NCBI GenBank assembly: GCA_947685225.1
Contig: CANTUV010000004.1
Coordinates: forward strand, 11,315,001 to 11,379,000
Reading direction: 5' to 3'
DNA: 64,000 bases
Source: Garcia nutans
Taxonomy: Eukaryota > Streptophyta > Magnoliopsida > Malpighiales > Euphorbiaceae
The translations under genes were made by a program, and so were the position numbers. The notes beneath the pieces were generated by a model, which saw only the letters and a program-made list of their open reading frames with translations, had not been told where the DNA came from and did no database searches. Shown here piece after piece: positions 48,359-60,041 of the stretch (positions are counted from its first letter, which is position 1; each line of letters starts with the position of its first letter).

Positions 48359-48403
48359 CTAAGCCGTTGGCTTAGCGCGAATGTTATTCTTCGCGCAGGT
48401 GAC
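48359..48403 (+). other. Double-hairpin module, H 5' LTR
   Basis: Stem 1 is CTAAGCC-GTT-GGCTTAG. Stem 2 is GCGCGAA, eight bases, TTCGCGC. Both are perfect; stem 2 starts on the last base of stem 1, so the two could compete. CAGGTGACC follows. The module recurs at 59477-59521. Confidence 0.9.
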
Positions 48404-48922
48404 CGGGAAGAACCAGAGAGTTCCTCTAGGCCGAGTCGAGCCTAAATTTTAAAGAGTGAATAGTGGGCTTTAAGATCGAAGACTGACTGCCAAACATGTA
48501 TAAATTTTATGTGTTGTAAAACTTGAGTTTTGATGTATATGAATTTGTAAATATTGTTACTTTCCGTTGCATAGTGAACAAATATTTTATCTACTGTATT
48601 TCATAATAAAGCTTCACTTTATTTTGTACTAGAAGTGTAAATCCTTTTTGCAGGTTGTAGTTGAGGTTATAAGGGAGATTTATTGGAAGTGTACTGAGAA
48701 TGATTTTGTTTGCATTGGTTTGTGTAAAAATGTTTTCAAAAATCAGAAAAAAAAAAACAGTTTTGTCGACACTTGGGATTGAATTTTTAGGCGAAACTAT
48801 GGCAAAATTTCTGTAAAAATCGGAACAAAAATTTGACTAAGTAAAAGTGGTAGCAACATTAGGATAGTGTGGCGCCTCTACTCAGCTTACACACGTAGGT
48901 CGGGAAGGGGTGCTACAATTTT

Positions 48923-48935
48923 TGGTATCAGAGCC
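48923..48935 (+). other. Element H primer-binding site, tRNA-iMet
   Basis: TGGTATCAGAGCC is a perfect complement of the initiator tRNA-Met 3' end, five bases after the LTR. Confidence 0.93.
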
Positions 48936-49086
48936 TAGGTTTAAGATTCTCAACCTAGGTGAATTGTAAGAAAAAGAATATTTTGATTTTAAAAGTTGGT
49001 TTTTGAGTAAAATACATGTTTTGGTATGGCAGTCTTTGATCTTTAATGGGGTATATTCTGCTATGTTTGCATATATATAGGTTGTA

Positions 49087-50336
49087 ATGGCGTCTCATTC
49101 ACAACAGTCTGTTGAGGGTAGTGCGGAAAGTGTAGCTCCTGAAGAGAATAGAGATGGAGCTAGAGTAGATAGAGTTAGTGAGGCCCCTACCCCTGTGCCA
49201 GGGAGATTAGATGCTGATGAGGTACCGCCAGGTTGGTTTAGGCACATGTTAGATTTGTTGAGAGGAGCTCCGGTGCAGCGGCCACCACCCCCACCACAGC
49301 CTCAGGTACCAGTGAGACATTATGATAAATTGAGGAAGTACGGGGTTGAAGATTTCTATGGCACCATTGATCCAGCTGTAGCTGAGCAATGGTTGGATAG
49401 AATACAGAGAATATTCATCCAGTTGCAAGCTACTCCAGAAGAAAGATTTGATTATGCTAGATCACTGTTGCAGAAGGATGCATATGATTGGTGGAAGACA
49501 GTTCTTCATGCCATGGATGATCCACCTACATTGTCCTACAGTGATTTTCTACGGGAGTTTGAGCTGAAATATACTCCGAGGGAGTATAAAGATGTGAAAA
49601 AGATGGAATTTCTGAATCTGAAGCAGGACAGCCGGACTGTGACAGAATATGAGGTCGAGTTCATCCGGTTGAGTCACTATGCTGGAGGTATTATTTCAGA
49701 CGAGATAGACCGGTGCAGAAGATTTGAGGAGGGATTGAGGCCCTCTATTATGTGTCTTATGGCTGGTTCTAGATATCAAGATTTTTCCCAGCTTGTTGCA
49801 GCAGCTAGGAGTGTAGAGAGAGCCCAGGGTATTGCAGCAGCTGCTACCGAGGAGGAGACCAGGGTTAGGAGACCCCAGTTTGAGGCGGGGTCTTCATCTG
49901 TGAAGAGAGGTAGAGGCAGTTTTGTTCCTTGGATCAGTAGGAGTCAGAGGCAGGCTAGTAGGTCAGTTCAGTTTCAGAGGCAGAGATCGAGGCCTACAGT
50001 TTTAGTAGCGAGTGCTCCGACTCAGCGGTTCAGAGGTTCACTCCACCTATATGTGCTCAGTGTGGGGGGTCACATAGGGGTGTCTGTTGGAAGAATAGTG
50101 GACCAGCGGTGTGCTTCAGATGTGGATCACCTGATCATTTTATTAGAGAGTGTCCTGAGATGCGGGAACAGAGGCCGGCAGATTCTGCAGTTTCTCGACC
50201 TAGTGTGAGAGGTGGTCGAGGTGGCAGAGGTGTTGGTAGAGGTGGCAGATCTGGAGTCAGTCAGAGAGGAGGCTCTACACCCGCAGGCAGTAGGCCAGAT
50301 GAGGCTGTGCCTTCTCAACGAGTATATGTGATGTAG
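49087..50336 (+). pseudogene. Element H gag
   Basis: The frame starts MASHSQQSVEGSAES at 49087. A proline run (residues about 62-72) precedes the gag domain (WLDRIQRIFIQL, YDWWKTVLH, EYEVEFIRLSHY). A one-base loss near 50030 shifts the frame, after which the zinc motifs CAQCGGSHRGVC and CFRCGSPDHFIREC and a glycine/arginine-rich tail are read. TAG at 50334-50336 then interrupts what should be a continuous gag-pol frame; element G has CAG at the same place. Gag would form particles that package element RNA. Confidence 0.9.
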
Positions 50337-52998
50337 AGGCAGCTAGATGCTTCAGCAGTTATAGCGGGTACATTCTCTTTATTTGGCATTTTAGTTTTTG
50401 CTTTGATTGATCCAGGATCTACTCATTCATACATAAGTGCATCTATTTTGCCTGTGACTGAATTGCATTCTAAGTCCCTAGGATTTGATGTGTTGGTGAC
50501 AAATCCTTTAGGGCATAGTGTGATTGTTAGCAAGGTGCACCGAGATAGTGCAGTTGTGGTGCAAGGTGAGGAGTTTCGTGGAGATTTGATTGAAATGCCT
50601 TTTAAAGAATATGATTTGATTTTAGGCATGGATTGGTTGTCTAAGCATGGAGCTGTGGTGGATTGTCAAAAGAAATGTGTTACTTTGAGAACTGGTGATG
50701 GTAAAAGTATATTGGTATCTAGTGAGCAGAGACAACTTGCATCCTTATTGGTTTCAGTTGTTTCAGCTAGAAAGTTGATTAGAAAAGGGTGTGATGCTTA
50801 TCTTGCTCATGTTGTGGATACCAGAGTAGTGGGTTCTCAACTTGAAAGTATACCCACAGTTGCTGAGTTTTCAGATGTATTTCCAGAGGAGTTGCCAGGG
50901 TTACCCCCTGAGAGAGAGGTTGAGTTTGGTATCGATTTGTTGTCCGGTACCACTCCCATCTCTATCACTCCTTATCGAATGGCACCTACTGAATTGAGAG
51001 AGTTAAAGGTGCAGTTGCAGGAGTTGTTGGATAAAGGGTTTATTCGCCCTAGTGTTTCTCCGTGGGGAGCTCCTGTGTTGTTTGTAAAGAAAAAGGATGG
51101 TACCTTGAGATTGTGCATCGATTATAGGCAATTGAACAAAGTAACTATCAAGAATAAGTATCCTTTGCCTCGAATTGATGATCTCTTTGATCAGTTAAAG
51201 GGAGCAGCGGTGTTTTCCAAAATTGATTTGAGATCAGGGTACCATCAATTGAGGGTTAGAGCTGAAGATGTTTCTAAGACAGCTTTCCGCACAAGATTTG
51301 GGCATTATGAGTTCTTGGTAATGCCTTTTGGATTAACGAATGCACCTGCAGCTTTCATGGATTTGATGAATAGGGTGTTTAGGCCCTATCTGGATAAGTT
51401 TGTGGTGGTTTTCATCGATGATATTTTGGTGTATTCACGTAATGAGGAAGAACATGACAAGCATCTGCGAATCATGTTACAGATCTTGAGAGAGAAGCAG
51501 TTGTATGCTAAGCTGTCAAAGTGTGAGTTTTGGCTTGACCAAGTAACTTTTCTCGGTCATATAGTTTCAGCAGATGGTATAAGAGTTGATCCGAGTAAAG
51601 TTGAGGCCATTTTGAATTGGAGTCCACCAAAGTCAGTGACTGAAGTTAGAAGTTTTCTTGGTTTGGCAGGCTATTATCGAAGGTTTGTGAAAGGTTTCTC
51701 TTCGATAGCTACTCCACTCACCAGATTGCTTCGAAAGGGAGTTAGATTTGTGTGGACAGATCAGTGTTAAGCTAGTTTTGATCAGTTGAAAGAAATGTTG
51801 ACTCAAGCACCTGTTCTTACTTTACCCGTGGAAGATAAACCTTATGTGATATATAGTGATGCTTCACATAATGGTTTAGGATGTGTCTTGATGCAAGAGG
51901 GTAAAGTTGTAGCTTATGCTTCTCGGCAGTTGAAGTCGCATGAGCTCAATTATCCAACACATGATCTGGAATTGGCAGCTATAGTTTTGCTTTGAAGATT
52001 TGGCGACACTACTTGTATGGAGAGAAATGTTTTATTTATACGGATCACAAAAGTTTGAAATATTTGGGTGTTCAGAAGGAGCTGAATCTTCGGCAAAGGT
52101 GATGGTTAGAACTGATTAAAGACTACGATTATTTGATTGATTACCATCCTGGTAAGGCGAATGTAGTTGCTGATGCCTTGAGTCGGAAGTCTCTGGCAGG
52201 TTTGGCTGTTTATTCGCTCTCGTTGCTTGTTGAGTTGAGAGCGTTACATGCTAGTTTTGAAGCATGTGATGATGGTGCATTGTTGGCTCAGTTGCAATTG
52301 AGACCAGTATTGTTGGATCAGATTAAGGAGGCTCAATTGACAAATGCGAAAATTCAGAAGATTGTTTCAGATTGCCAAAACGGGGAGAGCTGAGATTTCT
52401 TTGTGAGAAGTGATGGTAGCCTTTGGTTTAAGGATAGATTGTGTGCTCCTGATGATGCTAAATTGAGAAAAATTATTTTAGAAGAAGCACATCAGTCGGT
52501 TTTTGCTATACATCCGGGAAATACAAAGATGTACTATGATTTGAAACAGCATTATTGGTGGTCAGGTATGAAAAGAGACATAGCGGAGTTTGTATCCAAG
52601 TGTCTCCTTGGAAAAAAGATATTGAGATTTGGTCGAAAAGGGAAGTTAAGTCCTCGTTTCATTGGACCGTATGAGATATTAGAAAGAGTTGGGCCAGTTG
52701 CTTATCGTCTTGCTTTGCTGCCTGAGTTGGATAGAATCCATAATGTCTTCTATGTTTCTATGTTGCGAAGGTATAGATCTGACCCATCTCATGTTTTACC
52801 AGTTGAATCTATTGAGGTGAGTCTGGATCTGACATTTGAAGAAAAACCAATTGCTATTTTGGCACATGAAGTGAAAGAGTTGAGAAATAAGAAAGTGCAC
52901 TTGTAAAGGTTCTTTGGAAGAATCATGGTGGAGAAGAGGCAACTTGGGAGAGTGAGCAAGCAATGCAAGATCAGTATCCTCAACTATTTCAGACTTGA
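50337..52998 (+). pseudogene. Element H pol, integrase core deleted
   Basis: Protease has IDPGSTHSYIS near 50407. Reverse transcriptase runs from about 50940 to 51560, with MPFGLTNAPAAF and FIDDILVYSRN. RNase H has the motifs IYSDASHNGLG and TDHKSLKYL. The integrase zinc region is recognisable (HQSVFAIHPG to SKCL), but it joins directly to the C-terminal GKKILRFGRKGKLSPRF, so the catalytic D,D,E core is gone. Relative to G the loss is 741 bp, in frame. The end carries the chromodomain-like tail of Tekay/Del elements, shifted by one lost base near 52893. Stops at 51768, 52100 and 52391 and a lost T near 51986 also break it. Confidence 0.92.
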
Positions 52999-53031
52999 TA
53001 TCAGGTAATTTCGAGGACGAAATTTCTTTTT

Positions 53032-53044
53032 AGAGGGGGAGAAT
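53032..53044 (+). other. Element H polypurine tract
   Basis: AGAGGGGGAGAAT directly precedes the TG of the 3' LTR, after TTTCGAGGACGAAATT. Confidence 0.9.
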
Positions 53045-54564
53045 TGTAATATCCCAAAGTGTGTCTTAGAAGTTTTGATATAATTGTTGTTTTATTTGAA
53101 TTAAATGTATATGTGTAATTGGAAAGAAAAAGAATTAAGAGAGAGTTTATATGTTGTATATATGGAAATATATATAACATATATACAAGTCAAAATGGAT
53201 GGTCAACTAAAGAAGATATTTGTTTATTATTGAATTAATGAATTCATTAGAAGAAATAAATGAGTGGAAGAGGAAATAATTGATTATTTTATTATTAAAA
53301 GACTTGGTGGAGAATGTTTGAAGACCATAAATTTGACTTTGTCTCTTTTTGTTTTTTTTTTTTCATTTTCTTTTCTTCTTCCTTCCATAAAACGTGGACT
53401 CCATCTTCACTATCACCATTTCTTTTACTTTCTTCATCTTCCTTCATTTCTTTACTTGAAACTTAGAATCCATTGGAAGTAATTCAAATTTTTATGGGAA
53501 TTAGATAGTTTATGTATGGTTTTTCAAGAAAATCACCATAAACTCAAGAATTAGAGGAAAAGAGCAAGGAAAGAGCCACTTTAATGAGACAAAAGAGAGC
53601 AAGAGAGAGTTTTGTGTTCAAGCTCAAAAAAATTGAAGGAGATTTCAATAAAGCAAGTTAGAAATTCAAGAAATTTCATTATTTTGGTAAGTTCTCTCTT
53701 GATTGCTCTTGTTGTTTTTGAAGTTATTTTTGAGTTTGATGAAGTGTTGTTGATAATATGGTTAGGATTGCTTGTGGTGTGTTTGTATGTGTTGGAAATG
53801 GAATTAAAGATAAGAAGTTAGGTTGGTGTTGGTGATGGAAGAGTAAGAGTTGTGTTTAGTGAAATCTTTTCTGTTTTACAATTAGTAAAGGCTGTAAATT
53901 GTATGATTTTTAATTAAATATAGAAAAATGTTCTTGAAGTGAATTTTTGATATGTTGTACCTCTATGAGTCTAGAATGACTGAAAAATATGTTGATTCGA
54001 TTTTGGAATGGTTATGATTTTGGAAAGATTATTTTTATTAGACCTGTTCCAGCAGGTACCTTAACTGAGACAGCTATCTTTCGGGATTTTTAATAAAATG
54101 TAGAAAAATAATATCTAATTGAATTTTGGATATGTTGTTTCTTAGTGAGTCTAGTATTTGAGAAAAATAATTTGGAACCACGTTGATTGAATTTGTATTA
54201 TGGAATTCACAAAGTTCAGAACTGCTGCCAGGATGCAGGGCAATTGGGGCAGTCTGGTTGGGTGAACTATTTGACCAAGATTTTGTGTTCAGTTTGATCT
54301 GAAATTTTAAAGGAATGATTTTAATATGTAAAAGTTAGTTCTATAAAAATTTTAGAGTTTTTAGTCAAGTAGATTATTTTATACAATTTTTCAAAATAAG
54401 GATTAAGTTGAGTCCAAAACCAGAATTTACTATTCATATGGTCATTTTGCTAATACTCCTTTTTGGATTAGGTTGTGAAGAGGTTGAATTGCCCTAATCT
54501 AAGTGTTGAGAATTCTTGGAAGAGTAAGTGTATAAATTGGTGTGAGTTGGTTTTAAGGTAAGTA
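53045..54564 (+). repeat. 3' LTR of element H, truncated
   Basis: It matches the first 1,520 bp of the 5' LTR, with TGTAATATCCC instead of TGTAATATCTC at the start. It ends at GTACAA, where sequence from within element G gag follows. Confidence 0.92.
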
Positions 54565-56980
54565 CAAGGAGAATATTTTTTGAGGTTCGGTAGGAGCCAG
54601 AGATAGTCAGGTAGGTCAGTACAGCAGCAAAGACAGAGATCAAGACCTACAGTTTCTGTGGCTAGTGCTCCGACTCCAGTAATTCAGAGGCCAATTCCAT
54701 ATACCTATGTCCATTGTGGTAGGGCACACAGGGGTGCTTGCTGGAAGACAGGTGAACCAGCAGTGTGTTATAGATGTGGGTCACCAGATCACTTCTTCAA
54801 AGATTGTCCATAGCCATCGGAGGATAAACATACAGATACGGTAGCTTCTCGACCCAGTGTTAGAGGGGGTCGTAGTGGCAGAGGTTTTAGCATAGGGGGT
54901 CGGACATGGTCTGGTTAGAGAGGAGGATCTATCGTAGGTAGTAGACCAGATGAGGCAGGGCCATCTCAACTGGTATATGTGATGCAGAGGTAACCAAATA
55001 CTTCAGCTGTTATTGCTGGTACTTTTTCTTTATTTGGTATTTCAGTTCTTGCTTTGATAGACCTTGGGTCGACTCATTCATATATTTGTGCATCCATCTT
55101 GCCTGTGACTGATTTGCATTCAGAGTCCCTAGGATTTGATGTTTTGGTGACAAATCATTTAGGACATAGTGTTGTAGTTAGTAAGGTGCACCGAAATAGT
55201 CTGGTTGTAGTTTAGGATGAGGAGTTCCTTGGTGACTTGATTGAGATGTCTTTCAGGGAGTATGATTTAATTTTGGGCATGGATTGGTTATCCAAGCATG
55301 GGGCTGTGGTAGATTGTCAGCAAAAGTGTGTTACCCTGAGAACCTGTGATGGTAGGAATGTGATGGTATCTAGTGAGTAGAGACATCTTTCATCCATATT
55401 TTTTTCAGTTGTTTCAGCTAGGAGGGTGATTCAGAAAGGATGTGAGTTCATTCATATATTTGTAGATACCAGAGAAGTGGGTTCTCAGCTTGACAGCATA
55501 TCCACAGTTGTTGAGTTTTCAGATGTTTTTCCTGAGGAGTTGCTAGGGATACCCCCTGAGAGAGAGATTGAGTTTAGTATCGATTTGTTGCCTGGTACCA
55601 CTCCCATCTCTATTACTCTTTATCGTATGGCACCTGCTGAGTTGAGAGAGTTAAAGGTGCAGTTGCAGGAGTTGTTGGATAAAGGGTTCGTTCACCCTAG
55701 TGTGTCTCAGTGGGGAGCACCCATTTTGTTTGTGAAGATGAAGGATGGTAACTTAAGATTGTGAATTGATTATCGGCAGTTGAATAAAGTGACCATCAAG
55801 AACAAGTATCTATTGCTTCGGATAGATGATCTCTTTGATCAGTTGAAAGGAGCAGAAATATTCTCTAAGATTGACTTGAGATCAGGGTACCATCAGTTGA
55901 GAGTCAGAGATGAAGATGTACCTAAGATAGCTTTTCAGACGAGGTATGGGCATTATGAGTTCTTGGTGATGCCCTTTGGATTGACAAATGCACCAGCAGT
56001 ATTTATGGATTTGATGAAAAGGGTATTCAGACCCTATCTAGATCAATTTGTGGTGGTTTTCATTGATGATATTTTGGTGTATTCACGTAATGAGGAGGAT
56101 CATGACAAGCATTTGCGGATTATATTGCAGACTCTGAGAGAGAAGTAGTTATATGCTAAGCTATCTAAATGTAAGTTTTGGCTTGATCAAGTGACTTTTC
56201 TTGGTCATGTGGTTTCAGCACAGGGTATTAGAGTTGATCTGAGTAAAGTTGAGGCTATTTTGAATTGGATTCCACCGAAGACTGTGATAGAGGTTAGATG
56301 TTTTTTGGGTTTGGCAGGATTTTATTAACGGTTTGTGAAAGGTTTTTCTATGATAGCTACTCTACTCATCATATTACTTCGAAAGGGAGTTAGATTCATG
56401 TGGACAGATCGGTGTCAGACGAGTTTTGAGTAACTGGAGGAGATGTTGACTCAGGCTTCTGTCCTTGCTTTACCTGTGGAAGGAAAATCTTATATGATTT
56501 ACAGTGATGCTTCATATAGTAGTTTAGGTTGTGTTCTGATGTAGGAGGGCGAGTCATTGCTTATGTCTCTCGATAGTTGAAGCTGCATGAGCTAAATTAC
56601 CCGATGCATGATTTAGAGTTAGCAGCTATAGTTTTTGCTTTGAAGATTTGGCGACATTACTTTTATGGGGAGAAGTGTTTCATTTATATGGATCACAAGA
56701 GTTTGAAATACCTGGGTGTTAAGAGAGAGTTGAATCTTCGACAAAGATGATGGTTAGAATTAATTAAAGACTATGATTGTTTAATTGATTATCATCCTGG
56801 TAAGGCAAATGTTGTTGCTGATGCCTTGAGTCGTAAGTCTTTGGCAGGTTTGACTACTTATTCGCTCTTGTTGCTTGTTGAGTTGAGAGCGTTGCATGCC
56901 AGATTTGAGTCTTGTGATGATGGTGCATTGATGGCTCAGTTGCAATTGAGGTCGGTGTTATTGGATCATATTAGGGAGAC
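54565..56980 (+). pseudogene. Second copy of element G gag-pol segment
   Basis: This is a copy of 43449-45864 with a constant offset of 11,116 and no insertion or deletion. I noticed three base differences: 43662/54778, 45012/56128 and 45030/56146. It begins within gag before the zinc knuckles and carries protease, reverse transcriptase and RNase H to the same GAGAC. Here the knuckle keeps Gly (CYRCGSPDHF). Most stops are shared with the first copy, but 56146 is TAG where the first copy has CAG, and 56128 is CAG where the first has TAG. It is broken and lacks a start. Confidence 0.95.
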
Positions 56981-59900
56981 TGTAATATCTCAAAGTGTGT
57001 CTTAGAAGTTTTGATATAATTGTTGTTTTATTTGAATTAAATGTATATGTGTAATTGGAAAGAAAAAGAATTAAGAGAGAGTTTATATGTTGTATATATG
57101 GAAATATATATAACATATATACAAGTCAAAATGGATGGTCAACTAAAGAAGATATTTGTTTATTATTGAATTAATGAATTCATTAGAAGAAATAAATGAG
57201 TGGAAGAGGAAATAATTGATTATTTTATTATTAAAAGACTTGGTGGAGAATGTTTGAAGACCATAAATTTGACTTTGTCTCTTTTTGTTTTTTTTTTTTC
57301 ATTTTCTTTTCTTCTTCCTTCCATAAAACGTGGACTCCATCTTCACTATCACCATTTCTTTTACTTTCTTCATCTTCCTTCATTTCTTTACTTGAAACTT
57401 AGAATCCATTGGAAGTAATTCAAATTTTTATGGGAATTAGATAGTTTATGTATGGTTTTTCAAGAAAATCACCATAAACTCAAGAATTAGAGGAAAAGAG
57501 CAAGGAAAGAGCCACTTTAATGAGACAAAAGAGAGCAAGAGAGAGTTTTGTGTTCAAGCTCAAAAAAATTGAAGGAGATTTCAATAAAGCAAGTTAGAAA
57601 TTCAAGAAATTTCATTATTTTGGTAAGTTCTCTCTTGATTGCTCTTGTTGTTTTTGAAGTTATTTTTGAGTTTGATGAAGTGTTGTTGATAATATGGTTA
57701 GGATTGCTTGTGGTGTGTTTGTATGTGTTGGAAATGGAATTAAAGATAAGAAGTTAGGTTGGTGTTGGTGATGGAAGAGTAAGAGTTGTGTTTAGTGAAA
57801 TCTTTTCTGTTTTACAATTAGTAAAGGCTGTAAATTGTATGATTTTTAATTAAATATAGAAAAATGTTCTTGAAGTGAATTTTTGATATGTTGTACCTCT
57901 ATGAGTCTAGAATGACTTAAAAATATGTTGATTCGATTTTGGAATGGTTATGATTTTGGAAAGATTATTTTTATTAGACCTGTTCCAGCAGGTACCTTAA
58001 CTGAGACAGCTATCTTTCGGGATTTTTAATAAAATGTAGAAAAATAATATCTAATTGAATTTTGGATATGTTGTTTCTTAGTGAGTCTAGTATTTGAGAA
58101 AAATAATTTGGAACCACGTTGATTGAATTTGTATTATGGAATTCACAAAGTTCAGAACTGCTGCCAGGATGCAGGGCAATTGGGGCAGTCTGGTTGGGTG
58201 AACTATTTGACCAAGATTTTGTGTTCAGTTTGATCTGAAATTTTAAAGGAATGATTTTAAGATGTAAAAGTTAGTTCTATAAAAATTTTAGAGTTTTTAG
58301 TCAAGTAGATTATTTTATACAATTTTTCAAAATAAGGATTAAGTTGAGTCCAAAACCAGAATTTACTATTCATATGGTCATTTTGCTAATACTCCTTTTT
58401 GGATTAGGTTGTGAAGAGGTTGAATTGCCCTAATCTAAGTGTTGAGAATTCTTGGAAGAGTAAGTGTATAAATTGGTGTGAGTTGGTTTTAAGGTAAGTA
58501 CAAACTACATTAGTGCATACATTCATATGATATTGAGACTTGAGACATATTTGATTATAAATGTGATAAGGAATCTAATGCATTGTGGATGTATATTAAT
58601 AATGTTATGTTTGGTATAATGTGAATGTTGTGATGAGCATGTAAAATATGTGTTAATGCCATTGATTACATCCATTTGAATAATGAATTGATTAATGTGA
58701 TTTGAAATATAACGAAATGTGAAATGTGCAAGATGTGATGATGAAATGAAATGTGAAAGATATGATGTTATGAAGAGTTGCTTTATTGTGATTTGAGATC
58801 ATATGAGATATGAGGCCATGGTTGTTGGCTATGATAATGCAAATGAAATATAAAATTTGGGGCATGGTTGCCTAATTAATTATGAGAAATGAAATGAAAA
58901 GAGACTGATAAAGAGATAAATGAAATGATTGTGTGCCTAATGTGTTAATTCAATTTTCAGAGTTCTGTTTTTGGCGGCATGCTTATAAAGTACTAGATAG
59001 GTGAAAAGACCGGGTCGTAAGCCGATTCCAGTTGATAAATGTGAAATGTGAATTATAGTAACAGTCTTGCCGGGTTGAGGATCTCCTCGAGTTAAGTCGG
59101 GTTGAGGTCCAAGAGACTGGGTCTGTTACATTTGTTTTGGTAACAGTCTTGCCCGGTTGAGGATCTCCTCGGGTAGCCTGGTTGAGGTCCAAGAGACTGG
59201 GTCTGTTACCCTATCCATGGATAGAGATATATATATCGCCTACGGGCTTGATGATTGTGATGATGGACCAAAGCAGTAACTCTGAACTTTGAATAGCATA
59301 TTAGATCCTTTTTGGGCCCATGCTTGTCTTTGTTTTCAATGTGAATCATGAATGTTTTGATTAATTATTAAATAATGTAAGATTGTGAAATATAATATTC
59401 TCTTGAATTGATCTTGAATCTTGATTGTGTGACATTAGCATGGCATTAAAGCATCATAGCACTGTAGTTTGTACCACTAAGCCGTTGGCTTAGCGCGAAT
59501 GTTATTCTTCGCGCAGGTGACCGGGAAGAACCAGAGAGTTCCTCTAGGCCGAGTCGAGCCTAAATTTTAAAGAGTGAATAGTGGGCTTTAAGATCGAAGA
59601 CTGACTGCCAAACATGTATAAATTTTATGTGTTGTAAAACTTGAGTTTTGATGTATATGAATTTGTAAATATTGTTACTTTCCGTTGCATAGTGAACAAA
59701 TATTTTATCTACTGTATTTCATAATAAAGCTTCACTTTATTTTGTACTAGAAGTGTAAATCCTTTTTGCAGGTTGTAGTTGAGGTTATAAGGGAGATTTA
59801 TTGGAAGTGTACTGAGAATGATTTTGTTTGCATTGGTTTGTGTAAAAATGTTTTCAAAAATCAGAAAAAAAAAAAACAGTTTTGTCGACACTTGGGATTG

Positions 59901-60036
59901 AATTTTTAGGTGAAACTATGGCAAAATTTCTGTAAAAATCGGAACAAAAATTTGACTAAGTAAAAGTGGTATCAACATTAGGATAGTGTGGCGCCTCTAC
60001 TCAGCTTACACACGTAGGTCGGGAAGGGGTGCTACA
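56981..60036 (+). repeat. Recombinant solo LTR of element H
   Basis: It is 3,056 bp and complete from TGTAATATCTC to GGGGTGCTACA, flanked by GAGAC on both sides (56976-56980 and 60037-60041). The first bases match the 5' LTR, while the T run near 57290 and ATCTTTCGGG near 58012 match the 3' LTR. This is what an LTR-LTR crossover would leave. Confidence 0.9.
59477..59521 (+). other. Double-hairpin module, H solo LTR
   Basis: This is identical to the module at 48359: CTAAGCC/GGCTTAG, then GCGCGAA/TTCGCGC, then CAGGTGACC. Confidence 0.9.
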
Positions 60037-60041
60037 GAGAC

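Larger units (their letters stand above)
45865..48917 (+). repeat. 5' LTR of element H
   Basis: It is 3,053 bp, from TGTAATATCTC to GGGGTGCTACA. It includes a duplicated segment of about 80 bp around CTTGCCGGGTTGAGG (47939-48092) and the double-hairpin module (48359-48403). Open frames in it, such as 46430-46639, recur only because the LTR recurs. Confidence 0.93.
45865..54564 (+). mobile_element. Element H: Tekay-like Gypsy element, truncated on right
   Basis: The 5' LTR (45865-48917), primer site, gag, pol, polypurine tract and the first 1.5 kb of its 3' LTR are present. GAGAC lies on the left at 45860-45864; the matching copy on the right is at 60037-60041, after a later duplication. Pol resembles that of G but is clearly distinct. 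The truncation at about 54564 is the breakpoint of the tandem duplication. Confidence 0.92.
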
